Positions 1 to 7,190 of a stretch of DNA of 18,165 bases are shown here, piece after piece. The first letter of the stretch is position 1, and each line of letters begins with the position of its first letter. Made by a program: the position numbers and the translations under genes. The stretch is taken from the NCBI GenBank assembly GCA_041745395.1, contig JBGTIZ010000411.1, forward strand, positions 1-18,165, given 5' to 3'. The notes below the pieces were generated by a model. It saw only the letters and a program-made list of their open reading frames with translations. It made no database searches and had not been told where the DNA came from. Source of the DNA: Hadersleviella sp041745395 (GTDB lineage: Bacteria; Chloroflexota; Anaerolineae; Promineifilales; Promineifilaceae).

Positions 1-100
1 CAAACGAAAAAAACACCCTTATGACAGGCGAGCCGCCGTAGGCGGCGAGGTGTGCCGAGACAGGATTTTTTGTGTGAGTAATTTGTGACCAATACAGAAA

Positions 101-132
101 ATTGCACATCTGCTTAAAATAGTCGATGATAG
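101..132 (+). repeat. 32-nt direct repeat, copy A (promoter-like)
   Basis: A 20-nt block beginning ATTGCACATC is identical to one at 2018-2037. It is followed by four unmatched bases (AGTC here, CCTT there) and then GATGATAG in both copies. Within it TTGCAC (102-107) and GATGAT (125-130) are 17 nt apart, which fits a degenerate -35/-10 pair, and the variable bases fall in the spacer. It lies about 70 nt upstream of the NHL-protein start. The repeat is seen directly; the promoter role is inference. The rest of 1-193 shows no gene, only a small GC hairpin at 32-46 (GCCGCC-GTA-GGCGGC), possibly the end of an upstream transcript. Confidence 0.6.
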
Positions 133-202
133 CTTTGTGAGATAGTCACTGGACTAGCCACCTCTTTTAACCACCTACCCACAACCCAAGAGAGTGATTT
201 CC

Positions 203-1888
203 ATGATGATTTTTAATTTAACCCACGGCCGTGGTGGCCGCTTTTTTGTCTTGCTTGGGCTTATTTTAGCCAGCCTCACGGCCGTATTCGCCACCGCCAC
301 CTTGTCCGCAGGGGCAAATGACGCCCTCATAATCGAAACAAGTGCCAATTTGTCGTATGCCAATAACGACCTGCTTGTCAACTTGTATCAGGGTGACACC
401 GTTGCTTATCAAGTGAACCTGTTTACCAGCGCACCGGCCACCGGGGTGGTGGTGACCGTAACTGTGCCAGCAGGCATTGCTTACCAAAGCAGTAGTTGTG
501 GGGGCACAGAGGTGGCGGCAGGGCAATTTGTTTGGCCGCTGGGGTCACTGGATGCCTTCGCCTTTTGTCGCCTCACGCTGACGGTGGAGCCGACCACGAT
601 GGGGGGGCTGTCGTTAACAGCCGAAACCACGGCCGATGCCTACGACCCCGTCAATTCCCAACTCACTGTTACGAATGACTTTGTTGTGTTAGCTCCTACT
701 AGTTTGGTCATTCGGCACACGACCGTGGCCTCGCCCACCATCCCCTTCACCTACGCCGTTTCGGCCCCGCCCCACGCGCTTTATGCCACCCACGCCACCA
801 CCGCCACTGGCACAGGTCAAGGGCAACTCAGTGCCCCAGCCGCCACGGCCACCGATGCGCAGGGCAATGTGTATGTGGTGGATGGGGGAAATTATCGCAT
901 CCAAAAGTTTGATGGCGCGGGCAATTTTCTCCTTGAGTGGGGGAGCATCGGCGCGGCCGATGGTCAATTTAATGGGGTCAACGATGTTGCCCTTGATAGC
1001 GAGGGCAACGTGTGGGTGGCCGACCAAAACAACAACCGCTTGCAAAAATTTGATGGGCAGGGCAACTTTTTGCAGGTCGTGGGCACGGCTGGGTCGGGTG
1101 ATGGGGAATTTCAGTGGCCGTGGGGGCTGGCTATTGCCCCAGACGACACGATTTATGTGGCAGACCATCTCAACAGCCGCATTCAATATTTGGATGAGAC
1201 GGGGGCATATCTTGGGCAGTGGGATGGCACGGCTGGGGGAGGCACGCCTTTTCTGTACCCGCAACGAGTGGCCGTGGCTCCCGATGGGTCGGTGTATGTG
1301 AGCGATTTCAATGGGGTGCAAAAATTCACGGCCACGGGCACGTTCATCGCCCAAGTGGGCACACCGGGCACGGCCGTGGGGCAACTCAATGAGCCAATCG
1401 GGCTGGCGGTGGATGAGGCGGGCAATCTGTATGTGACGGATAGGTATCTCGGCCGTGTGCAAAAGTTCTCTAGCACAGGCGATTTTCTCGCCAGTTGGGG
1501 ACGGGTGGGCGACCAATTAGGCTTGCTGGGGGGCCAAGTGCGCGGGCTGGAATGGCTGGGGGATGGGCGACTGTTAGCCACCAGCACGTCGAATAATCAG
1601 TTGGTTTGGTTCTCGGCGGCCGAGGTGTTTACCCTGGCCGACAATGAGCAAATCGTCTACCAGATGTCGCCCACGGGCACGTATACGTTCACGGCCACGG
1701 CCGTGGCGGATTGGACGACGAGTTGGCAGTGTGAGACAACGGACACGGCCGAGATGCCGCTCATCAATGGGGCGGTGCTGGTGGTTGAATTGGATGCGGA
1801 GGAGCAGGTGATCTGCACGGCCGTGCGTGAACCCGTCATCCCTGTGGAAAATCGTTTCATCTATTTGCCTTTTGTAATGCGGCCGTAG
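203..1888 (+). CDS. Secreted NHL-repeat beta-propeller protein with DUF11-like N-terminal domain
   Basis: This is a protein of about 561 residues. ATG 203 is preferred over GTG 194 because a purine-rich AAGAGAG stretch lies 8 nt upstream; ATG 206 is also possible. The N-terminus is a short basic stretch followed by a hydrophobic run (FFVLLGLILASLTAVFATA), a signal peptide. Residues of about 45-165 resemble a DUF11/CARDB-type beta domain. They are followed by six NHL-type blades with the recurring pattern NVYVVDGGNYRIQKF...GNFL..WG, enough for one closed six-bladed propeller. A short beta region follows, and the protein ends in IYLPFVMRP. NHL propellers bind proteins, glycans or nucleic acids, or scaffold enzymes; no catalytic residues can be assigned, so substrate and role are unknown. 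It is probably exported and surface-associated. The tail resembles that of the FG-GAP protein at 2562-5975. Confidence 0.87.
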   Translation: MMIFNLTHGRGGRFFVLLGLILASLTAVFATATLSAGANDALIIETSANLSYANNDLLVNLYQGDTVAYQVNLFTSAPATGVVVTVTVPAGIAYQSSSCGGTEVAAGQFVWPLGSLDAFAFCRLTLTVEPTTMGGLSLTAETTADAYDPVNSQLTVTNDFVVLAPTSLVIRHTTVASPTIPFTYAVSAPPHALYATHATTATGTGQGQLSAPAATATDAQGNVYVVDGGNYRIQKFDGAGNFLLEWGSIGAADGQFNGVNDVALDSEGNVWVADQNNNRLQKFDGQGNFLQVVGTAGSGDGEFQWPWGLAIAPDDTIYVADHLNSRIQYLDETGAYLGQWDGTAGGGTPFLYPQRVAVAPDGSVYVSDFNGVQKFTATGTFIAQVGTPGTAVGQLNEPIGLAVDEAGNLYVTDRYLGRVQKFSSTGDFLASWGRVGDQLGLLGGQVRGLEWLGDGRLLATSTSNNQLVWFSAAEVFTLADNEQIVYQMSPTGTYTFTATAVADWTTSWQCETTDTAEMPLINGAVLVVELDAEEQVICTAVREPVIPVENRFIYLPFVMRP

Positions 1889-1910
1889 ACATAGATCCGT
1901 AGACATAGAT
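1883..1910 (+). repeat. Perfect 14-nt tandem duplication over the stop codon
   Basis: CCGTAGACATAGAT occurs twice without a gap (1883-1896 and 1897-1910). The first copy contains the TAG stop codon of the NHL-protein gene, so the duplication supplies a second out-of-use TAG. It looks like a slippage product. Confidence 0.8.
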
Positions 1911-1935
1911 AAGGAAGGGGAGGAGCCAGCACCCC

Positions 1936-1985
1936 AAAAAGGTACGTACCTTCTTAATTACGAGAAGATACGTACCTTTTTTTGT
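1936..1985. terminator. Near-palindromic hairpin with A and T tracts (bidirectional terminator candidate)
   Basis: The left arm runs AAAAAGGTACGTACCTTCTT (1936-1955). The right arm, 1962-1981, is its reverse complement with two changes. The loop is about six bases, and A and T runs flank the stem, so either strand would give a stem followed by U's. It sits about 50 nt after the NHL-protein stop. The GGTACGTACC core is itself a palindrome, and the same core recurs at 9187-9196. A protein-binding repeat is an alternative reading. Confidence 0.6.
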
Positions 1986-2017
1986 TGGAGGGTGGCAAAC
2001 GGCTAAAAATTTTGGGG

Positions 2018-2049
2018 ATTGCACATCTGCTTAAAATCCTTGATGATAG
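2018..2049 (+). repeat. 32-nt direct repeat, copy B (promoter-like)
   Basis: Second copy of the element at 101-132: the first 20 bases are identical, the four-base core is CCTT instead of AGTC, and the last eight bases (GATGATAG) are identical. TTGCAC lies at 2019-2024 and GATGAT at 2042-2047, 17 nt apart. It lies about 50 nt upstream of the VOC gene, so both copies precede a gene on the same strand. A shared promoter or operator is inferred from that position. Confidence 0.6.
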
Positions 2050-2097
2050 GCCCTGTTAGTAGCCAAATTTGATAAATACCGAAAAGGAGTCAAGAGC

Positions 2098-2481
2098 ATG
2101 ACAAACGAAAACTTAAAGCTCTCCCACATCGGCCAAATAGCCGTAACCGTTAGTGATATTGAAACAGCACTCTCCTTCTACGGCGATATTTTGGGGTTGG
2201 AGATTCTGTTTCGAGCAGGCCCGAACCTTGCCTTTCTCAATGCAAGCGGGGTTAGGCTAATGCTCAGCACGCCACAGGGGGCAGGCTCTGTCGGCCATAA
2301 CTCCATTTTGTATTTCACGGTGACGGATATTGAAGCCGTTTATTCAGCCATTGTGGCACGGGGAGCCACTACGGAACGGGAGCCACAACTTGCGGCCAAA
2401 ATGCCTGACCACGAGCTTTGGACAGGTTTTTTGCGGGATCCTGATGGGAATTTAGTGGGGCTGATGGAAGAGAAACGGTAA
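2098..2481 (+). CDS. VOC-superfamily (glyoxalase/bleomycin-resistance/dioxygenase) protein
   Basis: This 127-residue single-module protein starts at ATG 2098, with AAGGAGT 7 nt upstream. The N-terminal half (HIGQIAVTVSDIETALSFY then GDILGLEILFR) is the classic first beta-alpha-beta of the VOC fold, with a candidate metal ligand at His10. The C-terminal half carries FLRDPDGNLVGLMEE (residues 111-125), where the terminal Glu is the usual second ligand. VOC proteins dimerise to form a metal site. Members include glyoxalase I, ring-cleavage dioxygenases and antibiotic-binding proteins, and the sequence alone does not choose among them. The length is normal for the family. It probably has its own promoter (2018-2049) and stands alone. 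The family is certain; the substrate is unknown. Confidence 0.9.
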   Translation: MTNENLKLSHIGQIAVTVSDIETALSFYGDILGLEILFRAGPNLAFLNASGVRLMLSTPQGAGSVGHNSILYFTVTDIEAVYSAIVARGATTEREPQLAAKMPDHELWTGFLRDPDGNLVGLMEEKR

Positions 2482-2561
2482 TCGTGGCGTTGTTTGTGTC
2501 TTATCAGACGGTTCCTGCACGGGAATCGAAAAGCTCTTTACCCAATTCAAGGAAAATGTAG

Positions 2562-5500
2562 ATGACAAAAAAAGGTGATTTGGTTATTGATGGGTTGACT
2601 GTGTCTGTGCCACGGCCGTGGCAGGGCACAAAAATTGTGCTTCTGTTATCCCTTATTTGGCTCGCCCTATGGGCCAGCCAACCCGCCCCCAGTGCGGGAA
2701 CCGCCCTGCAAACTGTGACCGTCGGCCACTACTTCAAAGCGTCCAACACCAACCCCTCCCAATTATTTGGCGCGGCCATCGCCATTTCGGGCAATACGAT
2801 GGTGATTGGTGCGCCGTTGGAAAGTAGCAATGCCACGGGCGTGAACGGTGACCAAAACAACGTCAATGCCTCCCAAGCTGGTGCCGCCTATGTGTTTGTG
2901 CGGGAGGCAGGAGTGTGGAGCCAACAAGCGTACCTCAAAGCCTCCAACACAGAAGCGGGGGATGACTTCGGCCGCGCTGTCGCCATTGATGGCGACACCA
3001 TTGTTATCGGGGCGACGGGGGAAGATAGCAGTGCCACAGGCGTGAATGGCAACCAGAACAATAACGACGCCTCGTTTTCTGGCGCGGCCTACGTCTTTGT
3101 GCGGGAGGAAGGGGTGTGGAGCCAACAAGCGTACCTCAAAGCCTCTAATACGGAGGGTGGCGATTATTTTGGGGCTTCTGTGGCCGTATCGGGCGATACC
3201 ATTGCCATTAGCGCCACAGATGAACGTAGCAATGCCACGGGCATCAATGGTAACCAGAGCGACAATTCGTTGTCGTCTGCTGGTGCGGTTTATGTTTTCA
3301 CCCGTGATGGAACAAACTGGAGCCAACAAGCCTATGTCAAAGCATCTAATACCGATAGCTTTGATTACTTTGGCATGACTGTCGCCCTAGATGGGAACAC
3401 ACTCGCTGTCGGGGCGCCCTATGAGGATAGCAATGCGACAGGCGTGAATGGCAATCAAAGCAATAATGATATCCCCTTTGCGGGAGCCGTTTATGTCTTT
3501 ACGCGCAATATCACCGCATGGAGCCAACAGGCGTATATCAAAGCCTCTAATACCGATGGCGGTCCTAACAACGATAGCGGGGAGCAGTTTGGGGGGGCTA
3601 TCGCTCTCCATAACGACACCTTAGTCGTTGGAGCAACGCGTGAAGACAGCAGTGCCACAGGGGTCAATGGCAACCAGAACGATAATTCGATGGCGGTTGC
3701 AGGTGCGGCTTACGTGTTCATCCGTAATGGCACGGTTTGGAGCCAGCAAGCCTATCTCAAAGCGTCGAACACAGAGGCGTTTGATGCCTTTGGCAGGGCC
3801 GTGGCTATTTTTGACGACAAAGTGGTTATCACCGCGTCGAGCGAAGATAGTGCGGCGACGGGTATTGATGGGGACGAGAGCGACAACAGTGCCCTTGATG
3901 CTGGCGCGGCCTATCTTTTCGTGCGCGAGGGGACTGTGTGGAGCCATGAAGCATACATTAAAGCGTCGAACACCGAGCAGAGTGATCTTTTTGGGGCGGT
4001 GACAAGTATCGGGCTGACGAGTGAAACGTTGGTGGTTGGGGCGGCCAGTGAAGCCAGCAACGCCACAGGCATTGATGGGAACCAAGCAAATAACAATGCA
4101 GAATTTGCTGGCGCGGCCTATAGCTTTAATGTGGGAGCCGCCGTGACGCGCTGGGTGAATCAAGACGGTGGGGATTGGACCACGGCCGTGAATTGGGATC
4201 CAGCCATTGTGCCCGGCAGTACCGCCGAAACCCTGTTTGAGCTAAACGCCACCTATGATGTCAACGTCGGCACGCGCCAGTCGGGGCGAAGCCGCATCGA
4301 AGCGGGGTCGGTGCTGTTTGACAACGCCGACCTGACCCTGACTGGCCCCTTTTCGGTGGGCAAAGCCGCCTCGTTTAACCTGCCCGAAGGAGAAATAACG
4401 GCCAATGAGTTGCTTATCGGCCATTTGCCGCCCACCAACCCCGCTAATCCCGAAACGGCGCAAGTGACCATTTCTAACGCAGGCACGGTGTTTACGGCCA
4501 CGGCCCAAACGATTATCGGCCAAGCGGGGGCGGGTCATTTGTTTGTCAATGGCGGCCGTTTAGCGGGTAGCGAAGGGCTGATTGGGGTTAGTTCGCCGGG
4601 CACGGCCGTAGTCGGTGGTTCCACAGCCGAATGGAACACCAACACGCTGGCCGTGGGGGTGGCTCAAACTGCCACCCTGACCATCGAAACGGGTGGCGTG
4701 GTCGCCGTAGACGACACCCTCAGCATTGGGCAAGGGAGCAGTTTGCAATCGTTCCCGGCCGTGGTCGAGATTGACAACCGCAACACGCCAGCACCCCCAC
4801 TGGGCAATCTACGGGTCAGCAACCTGTTTGTGGGGGATGGCTTGCCGGGAATGCTTGCGATTCGCAATGGGGGGGTGGTAGCGGTGTTTAACCTGCTCCA
4901 CGTTGGTTTTCAGGCGCATAGCGGCGCGGTGGCCGACGGCCTTATCATTGTGCAAGGCAGTGATGGGCCAGAGCAAAACGCCAGCGAGATATTCGTCTTT
5001 GGGGATGGTTTGTTGGGCATGGGGGATGGCGCTCATGCTGATTGGAACATTACGAATGGCGGCAAGGCCGGCATCAGCGTTGGCGCGTTGCACCTCGGCC
5101 ATGTCGCCAATAGTGAAGGGTCGCTGACAATTTCTGGGTTTAGCGCAGGGGGCTTGTTGCGCTCCGAAATGAGCGTAACGAACGGGGGCAACCAAGACAA
5201 AGCGTGCCGAGTGGGGTTTGAAGGAGAAGGATTGCTGAAGATTATGGGTGGCGCGTTGCTGACCTGTGCCAACATGGATGTGGGCACCAATGCGGGCAGT
5301 GCGGGGACGGTGTATCTGTCGGGTACGCGGGGCAATACGCCTTCCACGTTGCAGGTACAGAGGTCGCTTTGTGTGGGTGGCTGGAATTTTTGCGGCACCA
5401 CCAACGATGTGCCGGGAACGATGACGCTACAGGACGATGCCCTGCTCCGCACCGATATTTTGGCGGTTTCGCCCAGTGGGAAACTGCTGGGACAAGGAGA

Positions 5501-5975
5501 CGTAGAAGCGGATTTCGCTGTTCTGGCTGGATTGGTTTCGCCGGGGCTGGGGTTGCCTTTGCCTGTTTTGGGTGGTGATGTGGCTCCACGGGCATTGGCT
5601 GTGGTGCAACCCGCCGCGCTGGCGATTTCGGCCACGGTAGAGATGAGCGACACGACCGTGATTGCGCTCGACCTGCACGGCTTGAACGCTTACGATCAAC
5701 TGCTCATCAATGGCACAGTCGAGTTCAAGGGTGAACTCCAGCTCAATTTTGGCGAAGGGTTTGCCCCCCGCACGGGCGACCAGTTTACCTTTATCCAAGC
5801 TGATAGCACGACAGGCAGTTTTGACGAGGTGACTATCACGGGCTTGGCCGAGGGGTTTGAGTATGAGCTAACCCTCAGCAATGGCGTGGCGACCCTGACC
5901 GCGCTTAATGATGGCGTGGCGACGACGCAATCATCACCGCGCACGGTGCTTCTGCCGCTGATTTCTCGCCCGTAG
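2562..5975 (+). CDS. Large secreted protein: seven FG-GAP propeller blades plus beta-strand-repeat region
   Basis: The protein has 1137 residues. ATG 2562 follows a CAAGGAAAA purine stretch. A hydrophobic segment at residues 24-40 followed by PAPSAG gives a signal peptide. Residues of about 57-525 hold seven repeats of about 66-73 residues, each with KASNTE..D.FG, a strand such as DTIVIGA, SNATGVNGNQ, AGAAYVF.R and WSQQA. This is an FG-GAP/integrin-type pattern, and seven units would close one propeller. The Asp/Asn-rich loops may bind Ca2+. Residues of about 530-1000 show NWDPAIVPG and many 'T(L/I)...GGVVAV..TL.IG' units, like the beta-strand repeats of autotransporter and PEP-CTERM surface proteins. 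Residues of about 1040-1115 (DQLLINGTVEFKGELQLNF, FAPRTGDQFTFIQ) match the C-terminal beta domain often found after such repeats. The tail is VLLPLISRP; there is no PEP-CTERM anchor and no LPXTG. Adhesion or a matrix role is plausible but not demonstrated. Confidence 0.88.
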   Translation: MTKKGDLVIDGLTVSVPRPWQGTKIVLLLSLIWLALWASQPAPSAGTALQTVTVGHYFKASNTNPSQLFGAAIAISGNTMVIGAPLESSNATGVNGDQNNVNASQAGAAYVFVREAGVWSQQAYLKASNTEAGDDFGRAVAIDGDTIVIGATGEDSSATGVNGNQNNNDASFSGAAYVFVREEGVWSQQAYLKASNTEGGDYFGASVAVSGDTIAISATDERSNATGINGNQSDNSLSSAGAVYVFTRDGTNWSQQAYVKASNTDSFDYFGMTVALDGNTLAVGAPYEDSNATGVNGNQSNNDIPFAGAVYVFTRNITAWSQQAYIKASNTDGGPNNDSGEQFGGAIALHNDTLVVGATREDSSATGVNGNQNDNSMAVAGAAYVFIRNGTVWSQQAYLKASNTEAFDAFGRAVAIFDDKVVITASSEDSAATGIDGDESDNSALDAGAAYLFVREGTVWSHEAYIKASNTEQSDLFGAVTSIGLTSETLVVGAASEASNATGIDGNQANNNAEFAGAAYSFNVGAAVTRWVNQDGGDWTTAVNWDPAIVPGSTAETLFELNATYDVNVGTRQSGRSRIEAGSVLFDNADLTLTGPFSVGKAASFNLPEGEITANELLIGHLPPTNPANPETAQVTISNAGTVFTATAQTIIGQAGAGHLFVNGGRLAGSEGLIGVSSPGTAVVGGSTAEWNTNTLAVGVAQTATLTIETGGVVAVDDTLSIGQGSSLQSFPAVVEIDNRNTPAPPLGNLRVSNLFVGDGLPGMLAIRNGGVVAVFNLLHVGFQAHSGAVADGLIIVQGSDGPEQNASEIFVFGDGLLGMGDGAHADWNITNGGKAGISVGALHLGHVANSEGSLTISGFSAGGLLRSEMSVTNGGNQDKACRVGFEGEGLLKIMGGALLTCANMDVGTNAGSAGTVYLSGTRGNTPSTLQVQRSLCVGGWNFCGTTNDVPGTMTLQDDALLRTDILAVSPSGKLLGQGDVEADFAVLAGLVSPGLGLPLPVLGGDVAPRALAVVQPAALAISATVEMSDTTVIALDLHGLNAYDQLLINGTVEFKGELQLNFGEGFAPRTGDQFTFIQADSTTGSFDEVTITGLAEGFEYELTLSNGVATLTALNDGVATTQSSPRTVLLPLISRP
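2730..4143 (+). repeat. Seven tandem in-frame repeats of about 201 nt encoding propeller blades
   Basis: Each unit begins near TACnTCAAAGC(G/C)TC(C/T)AA and ends near TGGAGCCAACAAGCG. The fifth is longer, with an in-frame insertion (GGPNNDSGEQ), and the seventh diverges at its end. Similarity at the DNA level is high enough between adjacent units (for example the shared ends of units 1 and 2) to allow recombination-driven gain or loss of blades. Confidence 0.85.
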
Positions 5976-6006
5976 TGGTTTTTGTGCTTTAATTGAAGTT
6001 CGTTCC

Positions 6007-6041
6007 ACGGCCGTGTTCAGCTCTGAACACGGTCGTTTTAT
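6007..6041 (+). terminator. Intrinsic terminator built on the CACGGCCGTG palindrome
   Basis: The stem is ACGGCCGTGTTC (6007-6018), the loop AGCTCT, and the right arm GAACACGGTCGT (6025-6036) with one G-U wobble pair; TTTATTTG follows. It lies about 30 nt after the FG-GAP gene. The same stem sequence is used at 9097-9136 and 7101-7128. Confidence 0.8.
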
Positions 6042-6126
6042 TTGACCCTTGCCCCAATGACCCATCTGTAGGAAACTGGCTTCATCAACCCTTCCTTTTA
6101 TTCTGTTCACACTCCGAGGCACACTT

Positions 6127-6819
6127 ATGCAAACAGACAACTCTTTTCAACGCTTGACAGGTATTCTAGCCATTACGGCGGGCATTTTCGCTCTTCTCAG
6201 CTTGGTCATTGGTTTGGCGGGGGTCAACTACGATTTCGAGGTCTTTTCGGATACTTCGTCGCTGATTGCTTCGGGGTCGGCCACGGCCGTGTTTATTCGC
6301 TGGAGCTATTGGCTCAACATGTTTGGCAACTATTTGTTTCTCATCCCGCTAGCACTGTTCCTGCACCAATGGCTCAAAGTAGTGCAAGCCTCTTACGCCC
6401 TGTTGTTTACGGCCAGTGGCCTGTTGTATCTCACTTTGGGCGCGACGGGTTCGGCCATTTTAGCGGCCGCGTGGCCTTTCCTCATTGAACAATACGCTAC
6501 GGCCACGGCCACCAATCAACCCTTTCTCGTTCTTCAATTTCAAGTCGTCAACGCCATTGCCGAAGCAGGATTGCACGGTGTCATTCAAAATTTTGCTGGG
6601 GCAGTTTGGTTTTTGGGGATTGGCTCCTTGCTACGCACCAAACAATCAGGGTTGGGGATTGCCTCTATGGTCATCGGCCTCTTTCTCACCCTCAATACCA
6701 TTGGCAACATGTTTAACATCGAGGCGTTGAGTCTTCTGGGTCTGACGGCCAACATTTTGTTGGGCCCGCTTTGGTCTATTTGGATCGGCATTTTGCTGGT
6801 GCAACTCAAGGTCAAATAA
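6127..6819 (+). CDS. Polytopic membrane protein, DUF4386-like
   Basis: This 230-residue protein starts at ATG 6127 with only a weak upstream ribosome site (GAGGCACACTT). Hydrophobic segments at about 10-31, 58-80, 88-116, 150-168, 176-196 and 203-226 suggest six membrane helices. The overall plan (short cytoplasmic N-terminus with a 'LTGILAITAGI' first helix, long loop after helix 1, NxxGNMFN-like segment before the last helix) resembles the DUF4386 family of uncharacterised membrane proteins. No catalytic or transport motif is visible. It lies 48 nt before the DUF4287 gene on the same strand, so the two may be co-transcribed. Confidence 0.78.
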   Translation: MQTDNSFQRLTGILAITAGIFALLSLVIGLAGVNYDFEVFSDTSSLIASGSATAVFIRWSYWLNMFGNYLFLIPLALFLHQWLKVVQASYALLFTASGLLYLTLGATGSAILAAAWPFLIEQYATATATNQPFLVLQFQVVNAIAEAGLHGVIQNFAGAVWFLGIGSLLRTKQSGLGIASMVIGLFLTLNTIGNMFNIEALSLLGLTANILLGPLWSIWIGILLVQLKVK

Positions 6820-6867
6820 GAAGAAAAGGTAAGGGGGGTGAATCTATCAAAAAGGAGATTGACCGAT

Positions 6868-7086
6868 ATGACTGAAAATCCAAAGATAAAGGGGCCTGCT
6901 TCTTATTTTCCCTCTATTGAAAAGACGTATGGGCATCCCATCGCTCATTGGCTCGGCTTGCTGGAGGGGCTGGGTGAGCGCAAGCACATGGAAATGGTGG
7001 CTTGGCTAAAAAGTGAGCACCAGATGGGTCATGGCCATGCCAATGCGCTGGTCGCCTATCATCTTGGCCGTACCAAATCGCCCTAG
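6868..7086 (+). CDS. DUF4287 domain protein
   Basis: This small soluble protein has 72 residues. ATG 6868 is chosen over GTG 6838 because AAGGAG lies 10 nt upstream of it and the extra N-terminal residues do not look like the family. The signature parts are SYFPSIEKTYGHPIAHWLGLL near the N-terminus and KHMEMVAWLKSEHQMGHGHANALVAYHL near the C-terminus, both typical of DUF4287. These proteins are widespread in bacteria, often annotated only as DUF4287 and sometimes fused to DUF5655. Their molecular role is not established. Length and conservation suggest an intact gene. Confidence 0.9.
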   Translation: MTENPKIKGPASYFPSIEKTYGHPIAHWLGLLEGLGERKHMEMVAWLKSEHQMGHGHANALVAYHLGRTKSP

Positions 7087-7100
7087 TACCAGTTATTTAG

Positions 7101-7128
7101 CGGCCGTGTTCAAGACAGAACACGGCCG
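7101..7128. terminator. Hairpin of the GAACACGGCCG family after the DUF4287 gene
   Basis: CGGCCGTGTTC (7101-7111) pairs perfectly with GAACACGGCCG (7118-7128) around the loop AAGACA, giving an 11-bp stem. No proper T run follows (TGTTAATC), so it may act as a transcript-end stabiliser rather than a strong terminator. The arms match those of the terminators at 6007 and 9097. Confidence 0.6.
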
Positions 7129-7170
7129 TGTTAATCATCATTACAGAACACGGCCGTGTTAATCATCATT
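7115..7170 (+). repeat. Perfect 28-nt tandem duplication containing CACGGCCGTG
   Basis: The unit ACAGAACACGGCCGTGTTAA followed by TCATCATT occurs at 7115-7142 and again at 7143-7170 with no mismatch. Each copy contains the 14-nt palindrome AACACGGCCGTGTT. The duplication lies just upstream of the esterase start at 7191. Confidence 0.9.
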
Positions 7171-7190
7171 CCACCCTCAAAAAAACAACC

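Noticed and set aside
689..1516. 275-residue open frame on the minus strand inside the NHL gene
   Set aside because: It is antisense to a clear secreted propeller gene, has biased composition (many His, Arg, Pro) and no recognisable domain; it is a GC-rich shadow.
5033..5653. 206-residue minus-strand open frame inside the FG-GAP gene
   Set aside because: It lies wholly within the beta-repeat coding region and has low-complexity Ser/Pro/Ala content with no family match.
4140..5975. PEP-CTERM or autotransporter anchor at the end of the FG-GAP protein
   Set aside because: There is no VPEP motif, no final membrane helix with a basic end, and no outer-membrane barrel; only the beta-repeat similarity holds.
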